NCBI RefSeq assembly: GCF_000012965.1
Contig: NC_007575.1
Location: 1,302,001-1,366,000, forward strand
Length of the DNA: 64,000 nt
Source: Sulfurimonas denitrificans DSM 1251
GTDB lineage: Bacteria > Campylobacterota > Campylobacteria > Campylobacterales > Sulfurimonadaceae
Direction of reading: 5' to 3'
Both the position numbers and the translations under genes were made by a program. The notes under the pieces were generated by a model, which was not told the DNA's origin, made no database searches, and saw only the letters and a list, made by a program, of their open reading frames with translations. Below, one piece after another: positions 1 to 8,443 of the stretch. Position 1 is the stretch's first letter. The number at the start of each line of letters is the position of its first letter.

Positions 1-231
1 AATCAAATAAAAAAAGAGTGTCCAAATATCACTCTTCGTGGCGTTATGAGTATCGGTGCACATACAGACGATAAAAAAATAATTAAAAAGAGTTTTGATA
101 CAACTTATGGCATTTATAAAGAGCTAGAAGATGCAGATATCTGTTCTATGGGTATGAGTGGGGATTTTGAACTAGCTATCGAGTGCGGCTCAAACATGAT
201 AAGATTAGGTTCTATCATGTTTAATAAGTAA
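1..231 (+). CDS. yggS: PLP homeostasis protein YggS family, C-terminal part
   Basis: The gene is cut by the window start; about 76 C-terminal residues are visible in frame from base 1. The stretch SMGMSGDFELAIECGSNMIR matches the conserved C-terminal signature of the YggS/PROSC family (SMGMSxDxxxAIxxGSTxVRxG), which binds pyridoxal phosphate on a TIM-barrel fold and buffers free PLP rather than catalysing a reaction. The PLP lysine lies upstream of the window. It ends at TAA, 17 bases before the convergent carbonic anhydrase gene. An internal ATG at 46 is not the true start, because the family match continues upstream of it. Confidence 0.88.
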   Translation, partial: NQIKKECPNITLRGVMSIGAHTDDKKIIKKSFDTTYGIYKELEDADICSMGMSGDFELAIECGSNMIRLGSIMFNK

Positions 232-248
232 CTTCTCTTTATAAAAAG

Positions 249-1007
249 TTACTTCATTACCTTTCTAGCATTTAATGGCTGAGTTGGTCTATTGTTCTCA
301 TGTCCAAAAACATCGAAAAACTCTTTTATTTGCTCTTTTGAGAGAGTTGCATAATTTTTCAATACAAACCATCTAACTCCTTCACTGCATGGCGGAGTTG
401 TAAGAGAACCATTAAATCTAAAATATGATTTATCTTTTGGAAGAATTTCGTTTATCATGCTTGATTGAAGTCCACAACCTGCTTTGGCATTAGCGCTATG
501 TGGCATTTTATCCCAAATTTTTCTAAGAATTTCATTCTCTTTTCCTTCCTCAAACATAAGTGCGACAACTGCTAACTCTGCATCTTTTGAAGCATGCACA
601 AAGTGTAGTTCTAGCGGAAAACTTTTCCCCTCAATCATATTTTCACTCGGTGTATGAAAATGAAACTGTTTTAGATTAAATACGGTTCCATCTATCTTTA
701 TACTGCTCCCCTCTTTTACATCAACTTGAATCGTATGTCCATTGTTTACAATTCCAACAGCATCTGTTTTGTAGTTAAACTCTATGTTTTCAAGCCCATT
801 TGTTACAACTACACCATCTTTTGAGATATTTATAGGAGATTGTGAACGTCCATTTTTACATGTACTATATTCAGGAGACAATTCGCCCCAATTTTGTGGA
901 GCCTCGTGACCAGTATATCCCCAGTGGGTAGCTCCTCCAGCTGCAAAAAGAGAACTACTAACTAGCGCAGCAATAGCGTAACTTGATAACATTTTACCTA
1001 ATCTCAT
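249..1007 (-). CDS. alpha-type carbonic anhydrase, secreted
   Basis: The 252-residue product interconverts CO2 and bicarbonate, presumably in the periplasm. A signal peptide covers about residues 1-22 (SSYAIAALVSSSLFAAGGA). The alpha-class signature is complete: zinc ligands H116 and H118 in QFHFHTPSE and H135 in ELHFVH, the proton-shuttle histidine H91 in NNGHT, and the substrate-pocket motif SLTTPPCSEGVRWF. Cys50 and the Cys of PPCSEG are placed to form the disulfide usual in secreted alpha enzymes. A chemolithoautotroph could use it to supply inorganic carbon (inference). It is transcribed divergently from the flavoprotein gene, with tandem palindromes just upstream. Confidence 0.95.
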   Translation of the reverse strand: MRLGKMLSSYAIAALVSSSLFAAGGATHWGYTGHEAPQNWGELSPEYSTCKNGRSQSPINISKDGVVVTNGLENIEFNYKTDAVGIVNNGHTIQVDVKEGSSIKIDGTVFNLKQFHFHTPSENMIEGKSFPLELHFVHASKDAELAVVALMFEEGKENEILRKIWDKMPHSANAKAGCGLQSSMINEILPKDKSYFRFNGSLTTPPCSEGVRWFVLKNYATLSKEQIKEFFDVFGHENNRPTQPLNARKVMK

Positions 1008-1026
1008 ATATAAACCTTTGTGATTA

Positions 1027-1048
1027 TTTTGTCAAAATTTTGTCAAAA
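1027..1048. promoter_or_regulatory. tandem 11-bp palindromes in the carbonic anhydrase upstream region
   Basis: Two perfect copies of TTTTGTCAAAA lie back to back at 1027-1037 and 1038-1048. Each is a palindrome about its central base. On the minus strand each contains TTGACA, a -35 consensus, and a -10-like TACAAT lies just upstream at 1052-1047. The pair begins 20 bases before the carbonic anhydrase start, so it could be an operator or overlapping promoter elements. The regulator is unknown. Confidence 0.4.
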
Positions 1049-1138
1049 GATTGTATCGTATAAAAATTAAATAGAGATTTTTATAGCAACCTGTATGAAA
1101 AATTTGATAAAAAAGTAAAAAATAGAATAAAATAGCGT

Positions 1139-2377
1139 ATGAATAATAAAATATATGACCTTATAGTTGTTGGTGGCGGAGCTGCTGGAATGATAGCAGC
1201 CATAACTGCCTCAAGAGATAAAAAAAGTGTTCTTCTCCTAGAGAAACTCCCACAAATTGGTACAAAATTAAAAGCAACTGGTGGTGGAAGATGTAACCTC
1301 ACAAACACACTTGACAATGAAGAGTTTATGCAGATGTTTGGAAAAAACGGACGCTTTATGCAAGATGCACTTAATCTATTTGACCATAAATCACTTATGA
1401 ATTTTTTTAAAGAGATTGGTGTTGAAACACACGCACCTGATGGCTTTAGAGTTTTTCCTTCTTCACACTCTTCATCTACTATTATTGAAGCGCTTCTTAG
1501 TGAGATGCAAAGAGTTGGGGTTGAGATATTAAAATCCCAAAGAGTTAAAAAACTTCTACATGTAGAAGGAAAAATAGTTGGTGCCTCAAGTGAAACTCAA
1601 ACATTTTATACAAAAAATATCATAGTTGCAACAGGAGGACTTGGATATCCAACACTTGGCGCACAGGGCGATGGATTAGAGATGGCAAAAGAGGTAGGAC
1701 ATTTTATCACAGAGCTACATCCTGCTATGATGCCTCTTCAAACCAGAGAAAAATGGGTTGAGAAGTGTCGTGCCGATACAATCGCTAAAGTTGAACTTAG
1801 AGTAGATATGAAAAAACACTCAAAAATAAAAGCGTTTGGAGATTTAATTTTTACAAAAAATGGCATTAGAGGTCCTGTTGTTCTTGATGCTGCAAGGGAT
1901 TTAACTCCGCTGCTTGATAAGTATGGAGAGGTGCCAATTTTATTAAATCTTACAAAAGGGATGAATGAGGAGCAGCTTTTAAAACATATAAAAAACGAGG
2001 TAGCAAAAAACCAAAGCGCTAGTATCCTTGAACTATTAACCACCCTACTCCCAGCCCCAATATCAACGGAGTTGTGTGAACTCTCTGGCATAAAGACAGA
2101 CTTGACTTATGGGAAAATTTCAGGTGAGTGCAGAGCAAAGCTTATCAAACTTCTAGCATGGACACCGCTGAGTATAGTTGGGCATGAGGGCTTTAAAATG
2201 GCAATGATTACAAGAGGAGGAGTTGACTTAAAAGAGATTGAGCCAAAAACAATGCAGAGCAAAGTTATAGATGGGCTTTACTTTTGTGGAGAGATTATGA
2301 ATCTTGATGGACCATGTGGAGGTTATAACCTACAGTGGAGTTTTTCAAGCGGCTTTTTAGCTGGAAAACTTAAATGA
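1139..2377 (+). CDS. NAD(P)/FAD-dependent oxidoreductase, BaiN/HI0933 (YhiN) family
   Basis: The 412-residue flavoprotein has an N-terminal Rossmann dinucleotide site GGGAAG at residues 12-17, the family signature KLKATGGGRCNLTN near residues 43-56, and the C-terminal FAD-contact motif GLYFCGEIMNLDGPCGGYNLQWSFSSG. These define the HI0933/BaiN family, cytosolic flavoproteins whose physiological substrate is mostly unknown. Length is normal for the family. A -10-like TAAAAT (1128-1133) lies only 5 bases before the ATG and no Shine-Dalgarno sequence is visible, so the mRNA may be leaderless. The 3' end overlaps the convergent ThiE-like gene by 8 bases. Confidence 0.9.
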   Translation: MNNKIYDLIVVGGGAAGMIAAITASRDKKSVLLLEKLPQIGTKLKATGGGRCNLTNTLDNEEFMQMFGKNGRFMQDALNLFDHKSLMNFFKEIGVETHAPDGFRVFPSSHSSSTIIEALLSEMQRVGVEILKSQRVKKLLHVEGKIVGASSETQTFYTKNIIVATGGLGYPTLGAQGDGLEMAKEVGHFITELHPAMMPLQTREKWVEKCRADTIAKVELRVDMKKHSKIKAFGDLIFTKNGIRGPVVLDAARDLTPLLDKYGEVPILLNLTKGMNEEQLLKHIKNEVAKNQSASILELLTTLLPAPISTELCELSGIKTDLTYGKISGECRAKLIKLLAWTPLSIVGHEGFKMAMITRGGVDLKEIEPKTMQSKVIDGLYFCGEIMNLDGPCGGYNLQWSFSSGFLAGKLK

Positions 2378-2921
2378 AATACCTAATTGAAGCAAAACCA
2401 TAAACTTTAGTTTTTGAAATCATCTCTACATGCTCATTAGTGACAATGCCACCAAGTGCAAAAACCTTTATTTTACACTTACTCAAAAGCTCCTCCAAGT
2501 CATTAACTCCTTTTGGCTCTCCTTTATCTGGTGAGGCAAAAATTGGGCTGTATGTAACAGCATCAGCTCCTAATTTTTGAGCTTGTAATACTTCCTCATG
2601 CGAATGAGTACTGATTATCACCTCAAGATTTTTACTCTTTGCTAGCTCTATCTCACAAAATTGCTTTGATGTAAGATGAACTCCGTCTGCTCCAAGAGCC
2701 TTAGCTAGATAAATATCTTGATGTACAAATGATTTAACACCGCCAATTTCTTTACATGTAAGAGTAAAAACAGAGGCTAACTCTTCATAATTAGTAGCTG
2801 TTTTGTCACGAAAAAGTACATATTCTGGCTTCTGTTTTTTTAACTGTTTATACAAAGTTTGGTAAAAAATATCACTATTTTGTGTATAAAACTGTGCTGA
2901 TGTTATAAGATATTTTTGCAT
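2370..2921 (-). CDS. ThiE/TenI-family protein, thiamine phosphate synthase-like
   Basis: The 183-residue product is a short TIM-barrel protein of the ThiE/TenI family. Family landmarks are FRDK (diphosphate region), GADGVHLTSKQ where ThiE usually has GADGVHLGQ, GADAVTYSPIFASPDKGEPKG matching the ThiE phosphate loop, and FALGGI. ThiE joins the hydroxymethylpyrimidine and thiazole phosphates to make thiamine phosphate; TenI relatives are thiazole tautomerases or of unknown role. The HLGQ to HLTS change and the length (ThiE is usually over 200 residues) leave the exact activity open. It stands alone, with no thi genes nearby. Confidence 0.75.
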   Translation of the reverse strand: MQKYLITSAQFYTQNSDIFYQTLYKQLKKQKPEYVLFRDKTATNYEELASVFTLTCKEIGGVKSFVHQDIYLAKALGADGVHLTSKQFCEIELAKSKNLEVIISTHSHEEVLQAQKLGADAVTYSPIFASPDKGEPKGVNDLEELLSKCKIKVFALGGIVTNEHVEMISKTKVYGFASIRYFI

Positions 2922-3096
2922 TTTTGCTACTTTAGTATAAATTTACTATTTTTTTAAAAAATTCATAATAGCCAATTATACCTCGCAGCAATTAACAGAG
3001 CTTTTAGTGACGCCAATATGACATTTTTCATTAGATACTTTTAACATCGTATCGTATAAAATGTCAAACTTTCATTATAGGCAATAGGAGAAAATC

Positions 3097-5193
3097 ATGG
3101 TTGAAAATATTTTAAAAAGAGATGGTACGCATAAAGAATTTTTATCTTTTAAAATTGAAGATGCTATCAAAAAAGCGTTTAAATCTCAAAATATTATCTA
3201 TGATAGTTCAATCTTTTTTAATGTACTTGATGAGCTTAAAAATAAAAGAGTTATCGCAGTTGAAGATATTCAAGATTTAATTGAAAAAGAGCTTTATAAA
3301 TCAAGATATTTTGATGTTATGCGCTCTTTTATGATTTATCGCCACACTCATAAAATGCAAAGAGACAGCCTTCTTAGTGAAGATACAACATATATAAACT
3401 CTACTCAAACTATTGAAGAGTACATACTTGGAACAGACTGGCGTATAAAAGCAAACTCAAACACTGGCTACTCAAATGCAGGACTTGTAAACAACACAGC
3501 AGGTAAAGTAATAGCAAACTACTGGTTGGATAAAATCTACTCAAAAGAAGAAGGCTATGCTCACCGCAATGGTGATTATCACATCCACGATTTAGATTGT
3601 TTAACTGGATATTGTGCTGGTTGGTCTCTGCGTGTTTTGCTTGATGAGGGTTTTAATGGAGTAAGAGGCAGAGTTGAGAGTGACGCTCCAAGACACTTCA
3701 GAGAAGCTTTAGGACAGATGGCAAATTTTTTAGGCATACTTCAAAGTGAATGGGCTGGTGCACAAGCATTTAGCTCATTTGACACGTATTTAGCGCCTTA
3801 TGTATTTAAAGACAAACTGCCATATAATGAAGTAAAAAAAGCTATAAGAAGTTTTATATATAATTTAAATGTACCAGCACGTTGGGGTCAGTCGCCATTT
3901 ACAAACATAACTATCGATTGGACTGTACCTTCTGACTTACAAGACCAGATTCCAACATCTAAACAACTACACCTTTTCAAAGGTATGTTAGATAGTGAAC
4001 TAGAAGAAATGGCATTACAAAGAGGTGTCAAGTCACTTCAAGAGATGACATACAAAAATTTCCAGCCAGAGATGAATCAGATAAATAGAGCTTACTATGA
4101 GATTATGACTGAGGGAGATTTAACTGGGCAACCATTCACATTCCCTATTCCAACTGTTAACATTACGGAGGATTTTGATTGGTATGGAGAAAACACAGAT
4201 GTACTTTTTGAAAATACTGCAAAGATTGGTTCATCATATTTTCAAAACTTCATTGGCTCTCAATACAAAAGAGATGTAAATGGAGATTTAGTGCCAAATG
4301 AAGAGGCTTATAAACCAGGGCATGTAAGAAGTATGTGTTGTAGGCTACAACTAGACTTACGTGAGCTTCTAAAGCGTGGTGGTGGGCTTTTTGGAAGTGC
4401 TGAAATGACTGGAAGTATAGGCGTTGTAACTATAAATATGGCTAGACTTGGCTTTTTATATAAAGGAAGCAAAGAGGCTCTTTATACTCGTCTTGATCAA
4501 TTAATGGAACATGCAAAATCTACTCTTGAGAAAAAAAGAGTTTTTATTCAAGAGATGTATGATAGAGGTCTTTACCCATATACTAAACGTTATCTGCCAG
4601 GATTTAGAAACCACTTCTCAACTATCGGTGTAAATGGTATAAATGAGATGATTAGAAACTTTACAAGTGATGCTTACGATATCAGTGATAAAAGAGGCGA
4701 AGATTTCGCTATTGAGATTTTAGAGTATATTAGAGCTAGAATGGTTGAGTTTCAAGAAGAAACAGGAAACCTTTACAATCTTGAAGCAACTCCTGCTGAG
4801 GGAACAACTTATAGATTTGCAAAAGAGGATAAAAAGCGTTATGGCGACTCAATACTTCAAGCTGGAATGGGTGATAATATCTACTATACAAACTCATCTC
4901 AGATACCAGTTGATTTGACAAACGACCCTTTTGAAGCGTTAACTCTACAAGATGACCTACAGTGCAAATATACAGGCGGAACAGTTCTGCACCTCTATAT
5001 GCAAGAGAAAATCAGCTCAACTGAAGCGTGTAGAAAATTAGTTAAAAATGTAATATCAAATTTTAGGCTTCCTTACATTACGGTAACTCCACTCTTCTCC
5101 GTATGTCCAAAACATGGATATATTGCAGGTGAGCATGAGTATTGTCCAAAATGTGATGAAGAGTTACTTAGCGATGTTACAATCGCATCTTAA
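3097..5193 (+). CDS. nrdD: anaerobic (class III) ribonucleoside-triphosphate reductase, main chain without its glycyl-radical tail
   Basis: The 698-residue product reduces ribonucleoside triphosphates to deoxy forms without oxygen. An ATP-cone allosteric domain (about residues 1-90, beginning VENILKRDGTHKEF) precedes the ten-stranded NrdD barrel, with the active-site pair C414-C415 in RSMCCRLQLDLREL. The C-terminal zinc ribbon is present at residues 670-686 (C670, H673, C683, C686), but the protein stops at residue 698, before the glycyl-radical loop that class III enzymes carry next. That loop is on the next small gene, 14 bases downstream. It has a good Shine-Dalgarno (AGGAG) and a -10-like TATAAA at about 3055-3060. 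Confidence 0.95.
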   Translation: MVENILKRDGTHKEFLSFKIEDAIKKAFKSQNIIYDSSIFFNVLDELKNKRVIAVEDIQDLIEKELYKSRYFDVMRSFMIYRHTHKMQRDSLLSEDTTYINSTQTIEEYILGTDWRIKANSNTGYSNAGLVNNTAGKVIANYWLDKIYSKEEGYAHRNGDYHIHDLDCLTGYCAGWSLRVLLDEGFNGVRGRVESDAPRHFREALGQMANFLGILQSEWAGAQAFSSFDTYLAPYVFKDKLPYNEVKKAIRSFIYNLNVPARWGQSPFTNITIDWTVPSDLQDQIPTSKQLHLFKGMLDSELEEMALQRGVKSLQEMTYKNFQPEMNQINRAYYEIMTEGDLTGQPFTFPIPTVNITEDFDWYGENTDVLFENTAKIGSSYFQNFIGSQYKRDVNGDLVPNEEAYKPGHVRSMCCRLQLDLRELLKRGGGLFGSAEMTGSIGVVTINMARLGFLYKGSKEALYTRLDQLMEHAKSTLEKKRVFIQEMYDRGLYPYTKRYLPGFRNHFSTIGVNGINEMIRNFTSDAYDISDKRGEDFAIEILEYIRARMVEFQEETGNLYNLEATPAEGTTYRFAKEDKKRYGDSILQAGMGDNIYYTNSSQIPVDLTNDPFEALTLQDDLQCKYTGGTVLHLYMQEKISSTEACRKLVKNVISNFRLPYITVTPLFSVCPKHGYIAGEHEYCPKCDEELLSDVTIAS

Positions 5194-5207
5194 AAAGGAG
5201 GTGGAAA

Positions 5208-5360
5208 ATGAGCAAAAATGAAGCTTTAGCTATGTTGAATGAAAAAAGACAAAAGTGTACTGTGTACACAAGAGTTATGGGTTATCACAGACCCGTAGAG
5301 AGTTTTAACGTAGGAAAAACTGGTGAGCACAAACAGAGAAAACAATTCACTGAGTGCTAG
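5208..5360 (+). CDS. separate glycyl-radical tail of class III ribonucleotide reductase (50 aa)
   Basis: A 50-residue gene in a different frame, 14 bases after nrdD, with a very strong Shine-Dalgarno (AAGGAGGTG). Residues 17-40 (CTVYTRVMGYHRPVESFNVG and following) match the C-terminal glycyl-radical segment of class III NrdD, where the radical glycine sits in RxxGY; here it would be Gly25. The sequence ends with basic KQRKQF and Cys. The main chain has the barrel, active-site cysteines and zinc ribbon but no RxxGY loop, so the enzyme seems to need this peptide in trans, analogous to GrcA (YfiD) replacing the damaged tail of pyruvate formate-lyase. The dedicated ribosome site argues against a simple sequencing frameshift. 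Confidence 0.85.
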   Translation: MSKNEALAMLNEKRQKCTVYTRVMGYHRPVESFNVGKTGEHKQRKQFTEC

Positions 5361-6024
5361 TGTAATATATGACTTAACGTCATTCACCCACTTAGATTAC
5401 CCAGACCACCTATCTTGTATAGTGTGGTTTAGTGGGTGCAATATGAGATGTGATTACTGCTACAACAAAGATATAGTTTTTGCCAAAGATGGCAAATACA
5501 GCTATAAAGATATCCTTGACTTTTTAAAAACTAGAGTAAATCTGCTTGAAGCAGTTGTTTTATCTGGCGGCGAAGCCTCTTCTTATAATTTGGTTCCATT
5601 TTGCCTCAAGATAAAAGAACTTGGATTTAAAATAAAGCTCGATACTAACGGCACAAATTTCTTACATGTAGAAGAGTTAATTAAACTTAATCTCTTAGAT
5701 TATGTAGCACTTGATTATAAAGCTCCAATGGCAAAATTTACCCAAATAACTCACTCAAATAAATTTGATGAATTTAGCAAAACTCTTGATTTTTTAATAG
5801 AACAAAATATTGACTTTGAGGCTAGAACAACACTTCATAGTGATTTGTTATCTGAGAGTGATATAAATGAGATTATAAATGATTTAACTAAGCGTGGGTA
5901 TAAAAAAGAGTACTATATTCAAGAGTTTGTAGAGACAGAGTCAAATATAGGCGATTTAAAAAGAGCGAAAAAGAGCTTTGATAAATCTCTTTTACAAAGT
6001 GACCTTAAAATTGTTTTTAGATGA
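5323..6024 (+). CDS. nrdG: anaerobic ribonucleotide reductase activating protein, radical SAM
   Basis: The 233-residue product carries the radical-SAM cluster motif CxxxCxxC at C39, C43 and C46 in SGCNMRCDYCYN, a SAM-binding GGE motif (LSGGEAS) and DTNG, typical of NrdG-type activases that generate the glycyl radical on NrdD. No ATG is available before the conserved YDLTSFTHLDYPDHL block, so the GTG at 5323 is the best start. That start lies inside the 50-residue tail gene (38-base overlap in another frame), so translation of the activase is probably coupled to that of the radical tail. The three genes nrdD, tail and nrdG form one operon. Confidence 0.92.
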   Translation: MSTNRENNSLSASVIYDLTSFTHLDYPDHLSCIVWFSGCNMRCDYCYNKDIVFAKDGKYSYKDILDFLKTRVNLLEAVVLSGGEASSYNLVPFCLKIKELGFKIKLDTNGTNFLHVEELIKLNLLDYVALDYKAPMAKFTQITHSNKFDEFSKTLDFLIEQNIDFEARTTLHSDLLSESDINEIINDLTKRGYKKEYYIQEFVETESNIGDLKRAKKSFDKSLLQSDLKIVFR

Positions 6025-6057
6025 CATATATCAATAGAGTTTATTTTAATTATTTGA

Positions 6058-6063
6058 TAGAAT
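6058..6063 (+). promoter_or_regulatory. -10 promoter element of the siroheme reductase gene
   Basis: TAGAAT is followed by 6 bases and then the ATG at 6070. If transcription begins at the usual distance, the first transcribed base is close to the A of the start codon, giving a leaderless mRNA. No Shine-Dalgarno sequence is present. Confidence 0.4.
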
Positions 6064-6069
6064 ACATCT

Positions 6070-7773
6070 ATGGAAAATAAACTTAATAAAAGAGAGCGAT
6101 ACAAAGCTCAATTAAAGCCGATAGACTATTACAAAGATTTTGAAAATATTGATTTTGAGAGTCTAACAGAGATAGATAGATTTTATCTTCAAGATTTTGG
6201 GATATTTAATACAAATTTCCTTGAAGATGAGTTTACAGTGCGTATTCGCATCCCTGGTGGAAAAATTAGTGCTGAGAATTTTCAAAAAATTGCAGATATT
6301 GTTGATGAGTATAATCTAACTATCATCTTAACTGCAAGAAGCGGTATTCAGCTCCATAACGTAGAAGCAGATAACGTTTTAGAGATACACAAGCGTATAA
6401 ATGCTCTTGGCGTATCTACATGGCAAAGCTTTGGTGATAACGTTAGAAATATCATTACAGACGCATATGATGGCTGTGGTAGCTCATCTGAGATAGAAAC
6501 ATATCCTATAGTTATGGCTATGCATAACTTTATAATAGAAAATCCACGCTATGTTGGAATGTTGCCTCGCCGTATCTCTGTTGGAATTTCAGGCAATCGC
6601 TCAAACGTAAGCTCTTTTTTTGCAAATGATATATATTTTGCACTTGCCAAGAAAAATGGACTCTTTGGCTTTAATGTATATATGGGCGGCAAAAATACTG
6701 AAGTAGCCATAAGTGCTGATATATTTTTACTTGAAGCCGAAGTGTTGGGTTTTTTCAAAGCATTTATTGAATCGTTTTACGTTAATGGCTCTCGCTCTTC
6801 AAGAGCAAAAACTAGAATTTTTCATATGATTGAAGAGATAGGGATGGAAGCACTTAAGGCTTTTATCCAACAAGAGTATAAAAGTGATTTTCAAACTGCG
6901 GGTGAGTTAATATTAGAAAAAACAAAGTTTGAAGCGTTCCATAAGCTTAAAAATGGAAAATATGGATTTTGCTATCAGACAGATTTTTCAAGATTGAAAA
7001 CTGATGAGATAAAAAATATAGCTGCATACGCTACTGTAAACTCTCTTGAGATTCGTCTTGGAATGGATCAAAACATCTATCTTATCGGATTAAATGAGCC
7101 ATCAACTCCACTAAAATCACAAGCACTAAGCAGCACCATTGTTGCATGCGCTGGAAATCTCTGTCCTTACGCTGTTTGGAGCATAAAAGATGAGACTTCA
7201 TATCTGCCTTTAGAGAAGATAAATAAGCATGGTATTCAAGTCGGGTTTTCTGGCTGTGCTAAGGGTTGCGGAAGACACAGACATACCGACATTGGATTAA
7301 TAGGGCTAAAAACAAACAACTTTGGAAATACTGATGGTGGAGCTAGAATTTTCATAGGAGCTAGCCACTCAGATGGAGCTTATGCTGGTCGACAACTCTT
7401 CTCAATGGTACCTTTTATACACTTAGAGAGCGTCATCTCTTTAGCAATTAAGTTTTTTGAACTTAGTACATGTAGTGATTTTGAAGAGTTCGCTACTAAG
7501 GTATTGAACAACTACTCTGAAGAGTTTGTATCTTTATGGTTTTTAGCAAATTTAGAGACAAATAAGTGCATAGAACTACTCAAACAAGACTCTACAACAA
7601 CATATGAGTATGAAAAAGAGTTACTAAAAAAAGAGTTTGGCGAGCTTGATTTTTGGGAGCATGTAGATGAAAATTTTCACGATGCTATAAGCTATCTATC
7701 TAAAGAGTTATGGACTATTGAGGGCGAGGATCCTCACTATAAGCCAAAGATAGAAAGAGTTAATTTTCGTTAA
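6070..7773 (+). CDS. siroheme nitrite/sulfite reductase family protein
   Basis: The 567-residue protein has the two-fold ferredoxin-like plus siroheme/[4Fe-4S] layout of assimilatory nitrite and sulfite reductases, which carry out six-electron reductions in the cytoplasm. Siroheme-anion contacts (RIRIPGGKIS, TARSGIQLHNV, RNIITDAYDGCG) and the second cluster motif FSGCAKGCGRH (C396-x3-C400) are clear. The first cluster motif reads CAGNLC (C360-x4-C365), one residue shorter than the usual C-x5-C. Sequence alone does not decide between nitrite and sulfite. Its 3' end overlaps the convergent response-regulator gene by 14 bases. Confidence 0.85.
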   Translation: MENKLNKRERYKAQLKPIDYYKDFENIDFESLTEIDRFYLQDFGIFNTNFLEDEFTVRIRIPGGKISAENFQKIADIVDEYNLTIILTARSGIQLHNVEADNVLEIHKRINALGVSTWQSFGDNVRNIITDAYDGCGSSSEIETYPIVMAMHNFIIENPRYVGMLPRRISVGISGNRSNVSSFFANDIYFALAKKNGLFGFNVYMGGKNTEVAISADIFLLEAEVLGFFKAFIESFYVNGSRSSRAKTRIFHMIEEIGMEALKAFIQQEYKSDFQTAGELILEKTKFEAFHKLKNGKYGFCYQTDFSRLKTDEIKNIAAYATVNSLEIRLGMDQNIYLIGLNEPSTPLKSQALSSTIVACAGNLCPYAVWSIKDETSYLPLEKINKHGIQVGFSGCAKGCGRHRHTDIGLIGLKTNNFGNTDGGARIFIGASHSDGAYAGRQLFSMVPFIHLESVISLAIKFFELSTCSDFEEFATKVLNNYSEEFVSLWFLANLETNKCIELLKQDSTTTYEYEKELLKKEFGELDFWEHVDENFHDAISYLSKELWTIEGEDPHYKPKIERVNFR

Positions 7774-8443
7774 GAAGAAGTTGATATCCAAAACCTTTTA
7801 TATTTTTTATAAGCATTTTAGAGGTTTTTTCTCTAAAACGCTTGATAAAAGTTCTTAGTCTCTCATCACTCGCATCTCCTCCCCAAAGAGCCTCTTTTAT
7901 AGAGATATCATCGACTGTTCTATTTTTAGAATCTAATAAAAGATATAGAAACTTTATATCATTTTTACTAAGAGCTATATATTTTTCATTTTTATAAAGA
8001 GAACTTGTGTTTTTGTTAAAAATGTAGCAATCACTCAGCTTTAGAATCTTGTTTTCTATTCTTGAAGTTATGCTGCTTATGTACTCTAAAAGCTCCTCTG
8101 CATCAAAAGGCTTTATAAAATACTTTGTTATTCCAACATCTATGGCGCTAAGCAGTTTCTCTTTTTCACTAAAAGCACTTAGTATGATTATAGGAATATT
8201 TGGATTGATACGCTTGAGCTCTTTTGCCATCTTTAGTCCATCAAGGTTTGGCATCATGATATCAGTGATGACGATATCAGGTCTTATTTTTTTAAAAAAC
8301 TCTATCCCCTCAATACCATCTTTTGCAACTGTAAAACTATGAAAATTATCTCCTATCGCCTCTTTTAACAGACGTGCCAGATTCTCTTCATCTTCGACAA
8401 GAATAATTTTTAAATCTTTTAATACTCTATTTTTCATCTTCAT
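7760..8443 (-). CDS. two-component response regulator, OmpR-like
   Basis: The 227-residue product has an N-terminal receiver domain with acidic residues E17/D18 in VEDEEN, phospho-acceptor D61 in VITDIMMPNLDG, and the conserved lysine in KYFIKPF. A C-terminal winged-helix domain of the OmpR/PhoB type (about residues 130-225) ends in KRFREKTSKMLIKNIKGFGYQLL. It is translated from a start lying inside the sensor-kinase gene (17-base overlap), so the two are cotranscribed as a cognate pair. The target genes are not indicated by the sequence. Confidence 0.92.
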   Translation of the reverse strand: MKMKNRVLKDLKIILVEDEENLARLLKEAIGDNFHSFTVAKDGIEGIEFFKKIRPDIVITDIMMPNLDGLKMAKELKRINPNIPIIILSAFSEKEKLLSAIDVGITKYFIKPFDAEELLEYISSITSRIENKILKLSDCYIFNKNTSSLYKNEKYIALSKNDIKFLYLLLDSKNRTVDDISIKEALWGGDASDERLRTFIKRFREKTSKMLIKNIKGFGYQLLLNEN

